Positions 58,839-64,000 of a stretch of DNA of 64,000 nt are shown piece after piece. A program made the translations under genes and the position numbers. The first letter of the stretch is position 1, and every line of letters begins with the position of its first letter. Location: contig NZ_AWFA01000009.1 of the NCBI RefSeq assembly GCF_000682675.1, forward strand, positions 1-64,000, written 5' to 3'. A model generated the notes under the pieces. The model saw only the letters and a list, made by a program, of their open reading frames with translations, ran no database searches and was not told the origin of the DNA. This DNA comes from Hyphomonas pacifica. GTDB lineage: Bacteria > Pseudomonadota > Alphaproteobacteria > Caulobacterales > Hyphomonadaceae.

Positions 58839-60149
58839 CTATTCGTTGAACAAGTCCAACTGCTCGTCCTCTGAGCCGCGGGGGTCCACTTCGGCAATGG
58901 CATAGCTGGTCGCGGTGACGACGCCGAACGGCTCCTTGTCTTCCTCCGGCGTATTCTCATAACGCACAGCCCGTGTCACCATCAGCAGCGCCAACATACC
59001 CAGCGATACACCGGAGAACACAAACAGGCCCGGCGCACCGAGGGACCGTGTCATGACAAGACCTGCCAGCACAGGCCCAAGCGCGGAGCCTATGGCCCAG
59101 ATGGTCAGCATGCCCGCCATCATGGAGGTGACCTGTTCCGGGTTCGCGCGGTCCGCCGCATGGGCCACCGCGATGGCGTAACAGCTGAGGGAACCTGCCC
59201 CGAAAGCCAGCGCGAGCCCCAGAATAATCACAGCTGAGCCAGTTCCTGCAAACATCACCATGCCCGCTGATGCGGCTGCGCCGATCGTGGCCAGCACGCA
59301 AAGCACGAGACGCCTGTCCACACGGTCGGAGATTGTACCCGCCGGCCAGAGCGCCAGCATGGTGCCGATGGTCAGCGCCGCATTAAATTGCGCGGCAAAC
59401 ACGGTGCTGGTTTCCGGCATCACCTGAGAAGCATAAACTGGATAAAGCTGCGCAACGGCATTATTCACAATGCCCACCGTGAAGGCTGCATAGACCGCGC
59501 CCGGCGCTTTCCGAAATATCTGCCGGGGCCCGAACGGCACCGCGCCGGAGAAGGATGGCTGCGCACGGTTCGTCGCCGTCACGGGCAGCAGAGAAGCCGC
59601 AAACAAGGCGGCCAGCACCATGAAGCCTGTCGTGAGACTGCTGATACCCGCAATGACGAATGGCCCCGCCACAGCGCCTGTTTTGGAAACGAAGTAATAG
59701 AAGCCCAGCACCGCCCCGCGCTTGTCAGACGGCGCAGCATCGGCAATCCAGCTCTCGCCGGACGTCAGCAGTCCTGCGCAGCAAATGCCCAGAAACACCT
59801 GCAAGCCGGTCCACACCAGCACATTGATACTGAGCGTGTAAGCGAGCGCCACTATCGCCGCGATCGCCGCAAAGAAGGCAAAAGACCGGATATGCCCGAT
59901 CCGCTTGATCTCGAACGGAGACAGATTGGTCCCGATCAGAAAACCGAGGGAAAAGGCTGATGCCACAAGGCCCAGCGCCGCATTGGAAATACCTGCACTC
60001 CGCAAATTCAGCGCGATCAGAACCGACAGCGCAGACATTGCGGCCGCAAGAATGGTCAGCGCCGCAACAATCGCGAGAATGTTGCGATAACCGGACACGA
60101 CAGGCTCCGGTACTGAGGGGGTATCTGTTTCCATCATCGCCAGACCCAT
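58839..60149 (-). CDS. MFS transporter (YcaD-like group)
   Basis: A major facilitator of about 436 residues with twelve predicted helices. It has the early LNLRSAGISNAALGLVASAFSLGFLIG and GESWIADAAPSDKRGAVLGFYYF in helices 4-5, which resemble the YcaD/YfkF group. The C-terminal ~40 residues are acidic and cytosolic (TPEEDKEPF... EDEQLDLFNE). Starts at 60149, 60137 and 60134 are all possible. Substrate unknown. It lies downstream of the third RND system on the same strand after 75 bases, but shows no sign of coupling. Confidence 0.88.
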   Translation of the reverse strand: MGLAMMETDTPSVPEPVVSGYRNILAIVAALTILAAAMSALSVLIALNLRSAGISNAALGLVASAFSLGFLIGTNLSPFEIKRIGHIRSFAFFAAIAAIVALAYTLSINVLVWTGLQVFLGICCAGLLTSGESWIADAAPSDKRGAVLGFYYFVSKTGAVAGPFVIAGISSLTTGFMVLAALFAASLLPVTATNRAQPSFSGAVPFGPRQIFRKAPGAVYAAFTVGIVNNAVAQLYPVYASQVMPETSTVFAAQFNAALTIGTMLALWPAGTISDRVDRRLVLCVLATIGAAASAGMVMFAGTGSAVIILGLALAFGAGSLSCYAIAVAHAADRANPEQVTSMMAGMLTIWAIGSALGPVLAGLVMTRSLGAPGLFVFSGVSLGMLALLMVTRAVRYENTPEEDKEPFGVVTATSYAIAEVDPRGSEDEQLDLFNE

Positions 60150-60224
60150 AACCAGTAAATCCGCGCATTGGCACCCCTGATCATGCCGCGCGAACTGCAA
60201 GTTTCCTGAGGGGAGGAAAGCGGG

Positions 60225-61592
60225 TTAGATGTCACCAAATCCCAATGAGGCGTTCAGCGTAATGATTGCGGCGGCCAAATCTGCCTGCGTATCAATCACG
60301 GTCTCGCGGCTGGCAATCAACTGGCGCTGGGAATCCAGCACATCCAGAAAACTCGACAAGCCTTCCCGGTAGAGCGCTTCCAGCTGGCGATAGGCTGACT
60401 CGCTGGCCTCCACTGCGCGGTTCAGCTCATCAAGACGCTGCTGCAGCGCCTCGATGCGCACCAATGCTGTCTCAACTTCCTGAAGTCCCTCCAGCACGCT
60501 TGCGCGGTAATTCGCCAGGGCAATATCGGCCTGCGCCTTTTGCGCCTCCAGCCGTGCCTTGCGTGCGCCCGCATCAAAAAGCGGCACATCCAGAATAGCG
60601 GAAAGGCCAAGTGTGACCTGCTCTGTCACCGAATTGCTGGAACCTCCACGGGCCTGGATCGTGCCCGGTAGACGCAGAGAGGGATAAAGGTCAGCCTCCC
60701 GTGCGCCAACAGAGGCCAGCTCTGCCACCAATTGCGCCTCAGCCGCACGAATATCAGGGCGACGCCTCAGCAAGTCTGCTGGCACTCCGGCAGACAGCGC
60801 CCCCTGATAGGTCGGCAATTCTTCCTGGCGTTCAGTTTGCAGCACCAGATCTTCCGGGCTGCGGCCCGCGAGGACGGACAGCGCGTAATCAGCGCTTTTG
60901 CGTGTTGCTTCCAGCACGCCCTTTTGCGCACGGGTCCGCGCCAGGTCAGCGGCCACACGATCAACATCCAGAGCAGGCGAGAGGCCCGCGCTATAGCGAG
61001 ACTGTACAATCTCCAGCGTCTGCGTCTGCAGATCCAGAGAGGATTGCAACAATTCCAGACGTGCCTCGGCACGGCGCAATTCGATATATTGAAGCGCGGC
61101 CTGGCGTGTTACCAGCCGGCGCACATCATTGACGGAGATCCGCGCTGCTTCCAGACGCGCCATCGCAGCCTGCACGGAACGCTTGTTGCCGCCGGCAATG
61201 TCCACATCATAACCGAGCGTACCGCCGGCTGCCGCGCTGACATCGCCATCCACGCCGCCAGTGAGCACCGAATTCAGCTGCGTCTGCATGAAGCCATCAA
61301 AGGAAGGTAGCAAGGCAGAGCCTGCAATCGTGACGTCTGCCTCTCGCACGCGCACATTCGAGAGGGCAATATCAATATCGAGATTCTGCTCCAGTACGGC
61401 ATTCATGACGCGGGAAAACTCCGCATCATCGAACTTCTCCCACCACTCAGCATCAACAGCCTGCTCTGCAGACGGATTTATATGCGTCAGGTAGTCCTCT
61501 GACACCGTAATGGCTGGCGGCTCGGTCGATGGACCAACCATACAGCCCTGCAGCACAGCCAGGCAGACGATTGCTGAAATCGAATACTTCAT
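60225..61592 (-). CDS. Outer-membrane efflux lipoprotein of the third RND system
   Basis: A 455-residue NodT/OprM-type outer-membrane factor. The signal MKYSISAIVCLAVLQGCMVG has lipobox LQGC. Family marks are WWEKFDDAEFSRVMNAVLEQNLDIDIALSNVRVREA and LLRRRPDIRAAEAQLVAELASVGAREADLYPSLRL. It begins within the pump stop codon (ATGA overlap), so the order on the minus strand is pump then channel, the same as the operon at 52417-58172. Confidence 0.93.
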   Translation of the reverse strand: MKYSISAIVCLAVLQGCMVGPSTEPPAITVSEDYLTHINPSAEQAVDAEWWEKFDDAEFSRVMNAVLEQNLDIDIALSNVRVREADVTIAGSALLPSFDGFMQTQLNSVLTGGVDGDVSAAAGGTLGYDVDIAGGNKRSVQAAMARLEAARISVNDVRRLVTRQAALQYIELRRAEARLELLQSSLDLQTQTLEIVQSRYSAGLSPALDVDRVAADLARTRAQKGVLEATRKSADYALSVLAGRSPEDLVLQTERQEELPTYQGALSAGVPADLLRRRPDIRAAEAQLVAELASVGAREADLYPSLRLPGTIQARGGSSNSVTEQVTLGLSAILDVPLFDAGARKARLEAQKAQADIALANYRASVLEGLQEVETALVRIEALQQRLDELNRAVEASESAYRQLEALYREGLSSFLDVLDSQRQLIASRETVIDTQADLAAAIITLNASLGFGDI

Positions 61593-64000
61593 TCTGCAGG
61601 CCCCATATGCGTCTCAGGCGTTTCGCCATGAGCGCTTTTGAGTTCATGATCCAGCGCCTTGCCGCTGGAGGTCCGCGTGCTCGCAAACCGGGCGATGCCA
61701 AGATACAAAACAGGCGTCAGGAACAGGGTGAAGACAGCCGCCAACCCCAATCCACCGAACACGACCCAGCCAATCGCTTGGCGTGCCTCTGCCCCTGCCC
61801 CGCTGGACAGGATCAGCGGCACAGCGCCCAGCGCGGTGGAAATCACCGTAATCAGAATTGGGCGCACACGGATGGATGCCGCCTGTTGCACGGCGTCGCG
61901 CACAGACTTGCCTTCACCTCTCAACTGGTCCGCAAATTCGACCAGCAGGATCCCGTTCTTCGCCATCAGGCCGATCAACAGGATCAGACCGATCTGCGAG
62001 AAGATGTTCAGCGACGTTCCCGTCAGTGCCATCGCATAGATGGCCGCAGCAAGGCCGAATGGCACAATCAGCATGATCACCAACGGGCTGGTAATACTCT
62101 CAAACTGCGCGACGAGTGCCAGGAACACGATGACCAACGCAAAGCCGAAAGTCAGCAGCAATTCATGAGAGGACTCTTCCAGTGTGGCCGCCTCTCCCTG
62201 CAGCACAAGGTTCATCCCACTTGGCAGCAGCTCGGCTGCTATCGCCTGAATCTCTGCAACGGCGTCCGCCATCGGCGCGCCTGTTGCGACATCCATTTCA
62301 AATTGGATTGCCCGGCGCTGTTCCACACGGTCCAGCTGGGCCGCGACACCTTCTTCCACGATCTTGGTGAGGCTGGAGAGCGGAATCAACGCACCCGTGG
62401 ATGAGCGGACATAGAGGTTGCTTAGATCCGCTGGCGACACGATGGCTGTGGCCCGGGATTCCAGGAAGATCGGAATGGTCTCATCATTCACGTTCAGATC
62501 GACCAGATCCTCCCCTCCGACCATGGCTCTCAGAGTCAGGGAAATCTCTTCCAGGGGCACTTTCAGATCCGCCGCACGGCGACGGTCGATCTCGACGCGC
62601 AGCTGGGGCTGGGTCGGCTGATAGGAAATCTCCGGATTGGAGAGGATGGCGGATTGCGTTTCGATGCGGTTTGCCATCTCCCGCGCGACCTCGTAAATTT
62701 CCTGATAGTCCGCACCGGTGATAGCCACCTGAAGCCCTGCGCGGTTGCCCCACCCCACGGCCAGGCTGCTGCGCCCGAAGGCAGAGGCCCGTGCACCCGG
62801 AATATGCGATAGCGGCTCACGCAGGCTGGCGATAATGTCCTGCTGGCTTCTTTCGCGCTCTTCCCAAGGGGCCAGCTCCGCTGTCACCATGACGCGGTTC
62901 GGGTCCCACTGGCCGACAACGGTAAACAGGGATTGCACTTCACCGCTGTCGAGCAAGGGCTGGAAGATTTCCTCAATCTGATCGGCCTGGCGCTCCATAT
63001 AGGAGAGGCCAACGCCATCCGGCCCGGTCGCAAACACCTGAATGCGGCCGCGGTCTTCCGGTGGCACAAGCTCGCTGTTCAGATTCTTGAAGGCGAAATA
63101 AGCACCGCCTGCCAGCGCGATAGAGATCAGCACGGTAATGACCGGGTGCACCAGGCTGGCATTCAGCGCGCGGTCATAGCCGCCCTGCAGCACACTTCCG
63201 ATGGAGGAGATGAAACCCGATTTATGCTCTGTCTCTTCCTTGAACTTGAACTGCGCCGCAATCGCCGGCGCGATGGTCAGCGCCACAAAGGATGAGATGA
63301 TCACGGCAATGGCCAGCACAAAACCAAACTCCCGGAACAGGCGCCCGGTCATGGATGGCAGGAAGGAGATCGGCACGAACACGGCGACCAGCACAGCAGT
63401 CGTCGCGATGACGGCGAAGAACACCTGCTCTGTGCCCAGCACGGCTGCGGCGCGGCGCTTAAGGCCTTCGGATTGGCGGCGCTGGACGTTTTCCAGCACA
63501 ACAATCGCGTCATCCACGATCAGGCCGGTTGCCAGAACCAAGGCCAGCAGGGTCAGCAAATTGATCGAAAAGCCAAACGCCCAGATACCTGCCAATGTGC
63601 CGATCAGCGCAACCGGGATCGTCACAGCCGGAATGATCGTCGCCTTCAGGGAACCAAGCGACAGCCAGATCGTCGCGATCACGATCAGAATGGTAATCAG
63701 CAGGCTGGTAACCACTTCACTAACAGAGGTTTCGATGAAGACGGCCTCATCAGACGTGATCAAAACCTGCACATCCGGCAGGCGCTTGTTCAGCATCTCC
63801 ACCTTCTTCTTAATATTGCTGGAAATCGCGATCGTGTTGGATTGCGCTTGACGCACAACACCTAGACCGATCACCGGCGCACCATTCAGACGCAACATGT
63901 TCTCGGCATCCGCAGGCGCCAGAACCACATCCGCCACATCGCCAATGCGAATGGGGTCACGGATGATCACATCCTTTACCAGTGCTGGCGTTGCTGCTGT
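61589..64000 (-). CDS. RND efflux pump, 5' end outside the window (partial)
   Basis: The C-terminal 803 residues of an AcrB-like RND pump; the frame is open to the last base, so about 230 N-terminal residues are missing. The helix-4 aspartates are in GLIVDDAIVVLENVQRR and the helix-10 lysine in GLMAKNGILLVEF, so the proton relay looks intact. DRGRIQVFATGPDGVGLSYM in the periplasmic part and ALTGTSLNIFSQIGLILLIG near the end fit the MexF/MdtB-like multidrug group. An adaptor gene is expected just beyond the right edge. It is coupled to the outer-membrane gene by ATGA. Confidence 0.95.
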   Translation of the reverse strand, partial: TAATPALVKDVIIRDPIRIGDVADVVLAPADAENMLRLNGAPVIGLGVVRQAQSNTIAISSNIKKKVEMLNKRLPDVQVLITSDEAVFIETSVSEVVTSLLITILIVIATIWLSLGSLKATIIPAVTIPVALIGTLAGIWAFGFSINLLTLLALVLATGLIVDDAIVVLENVQRRQSEGLKRRAAAVLGTEQVFFAVIATTAVLVAVFVPISFLPSMTGRLFREFGFVLAIAVIISSFVALTIAPAIAAQFKFKEETEHKSGFISSIGSVLQGGYDRALNASLVHPVITVLISIALAGGAYFAFKNLNSELVPPEDRGRIQVFATGPDGVGLSYMERQADQIEEIFQPLLDSGEVQSLFTVVGQWDPNRVMVTAELAPWEERERSQQDIIASLREPLSHIPGARASAFGRSSLAVGWGNRAGLQVAITGADYQEIYEVAREMANRIETQSAILSNPEISYQPTQPQLRVEIDRRRAADLKVPLEEISLTLRAMVGGEDLVDLNVNDETIPIFLESRATAIVSPADLSNLYVRSSTGALIPLSSLTKIVEEGVAAQLDRVEQRRAIQFEMDVATGAPMADAVAEIQAIAAELLPSGMNLVLQGEAATLEESSHELLLTFGFALVIVFLALVAQFESITSPLVIMLIVPFGLAAAIYAMALTGTSLNIFSQIGLILLIGLMAKNGILLVEFADQLRGEGKSVRDAVQQAASIRVRPILITVISTALGAVPLILSSGAGAEARQAIGWVVFGGLGLAAVFTLFLTPVLYLGIARFASTRTSSGKALDHELKSAHGETPETHMGPAE

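Noticed and set aside
60202-60219. TTTCCT/AGGAAA repeat after the third outer-membrane gene as a terminator
   Set aside because: Six-base AT-rich stem is too weak and lacks a T run.
1-64000. tRNA, rRNA, CRISPR array, riboswitch, insertion sequence, replication origin
   Set aside because: Reading both strands between genes showed no cloverleaf, repeat-spacer array or transposase sequence; all gaps are under 200 bases. A covariance-model scan would be needed for small RNAs.

Overview
The window looks like chromosomal DNA of an alphaproteobacterium, probably of the Hyphomonadaceae (Hyphomonas/Henriciella type). This is inferred from the GC-rich sequence, the DUF4170 domain, the infA-maf pair, the mmsA-enoyl-CoA hydratase-mmsB order, the abundance of RND pumps and TonB-type uptake genes, and REP-like palindrome pairs. 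I see no rRNA, tRNA, CRISPR array, insertion sequence, integrase or phage gene. Coding density is high, about 52 genes are called, and no gene-free stretch exceeds 200 bases.

Layout. 0-8.2 kb: an MsbA-like ABC exporter, an inositol-monophosphatase/DUF4170 fusion, PmbA, small membrane and lipoproteins, a Cys-based phosphatase, an ECF sigma factor between two small membrane proteins, Maf and IF-1. 8.4-16.7 kb: two divergent four-gene operons. One is sulfide:quinone oxidoreductase, thioredoxin 2, a DUF2892 membrane protein and TolC. The other is rhodanese, an RND adaptor, an RND pump and an ArsR-family regulator with the two cysteines of the BigR/SqrR/YgaV persulfide sensors. I read this as one sulfide/persulfide-responsive detoxification and efflux system. 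16.8-22.6 kb: an AraC regulator followed by a TonB receptor, an MFS carrier and an alpha/beta hydrolase, for uptake and hydrolysis of an unknown substrate.

22.7-32.9 kb is a protein-phosphorylation region. It holds a PPP phosphatase, a membrane kinase with a TPR-like tail coupled to an ECF sigma factor, and, divergently, a run of five genes: a membrane protein, an SPFH/coiled-coil protein ending in a zinc ribbon, a zinc-finger/FHA protein, a zinc-ribbon transmembrane Ser/Thr kinase and a cytosolic papain-like peptidase. I cannot assign this set to a named system, and it is the best candidate here for something undescribed. 32.9-36.8 kb: opgG-opgH for periplasmic glucans, with an OpgG that looks like a lipoprotein.

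37-41.3 kb: valine degradation (mmsA, enoyl-CoA hydratase, mmsB) with a divergent LysR gene. 41.3-43.4 kb: an isolated GH67 alpha-glucuronidase. 43.5-48.6 kb: proline transport and synthesis (putP, proA, proC, and divergent proB). 48.6-51.6 kb: a MarR regulator and an orphan AceE/MdeB-type 2-oxoacid dehydrogenase E1. 51.7-58.2 kb: a TetR repressor divergent from a full AcrA-AcrB-OprM efflux operon, with a palindrome between the -35 and -10 of the operon promoter. 58.2-64 kb: a hypothetical protein, an MFS transporter, and a third RND system (outer-membrane factor plus pump) that runs off the window's right end.
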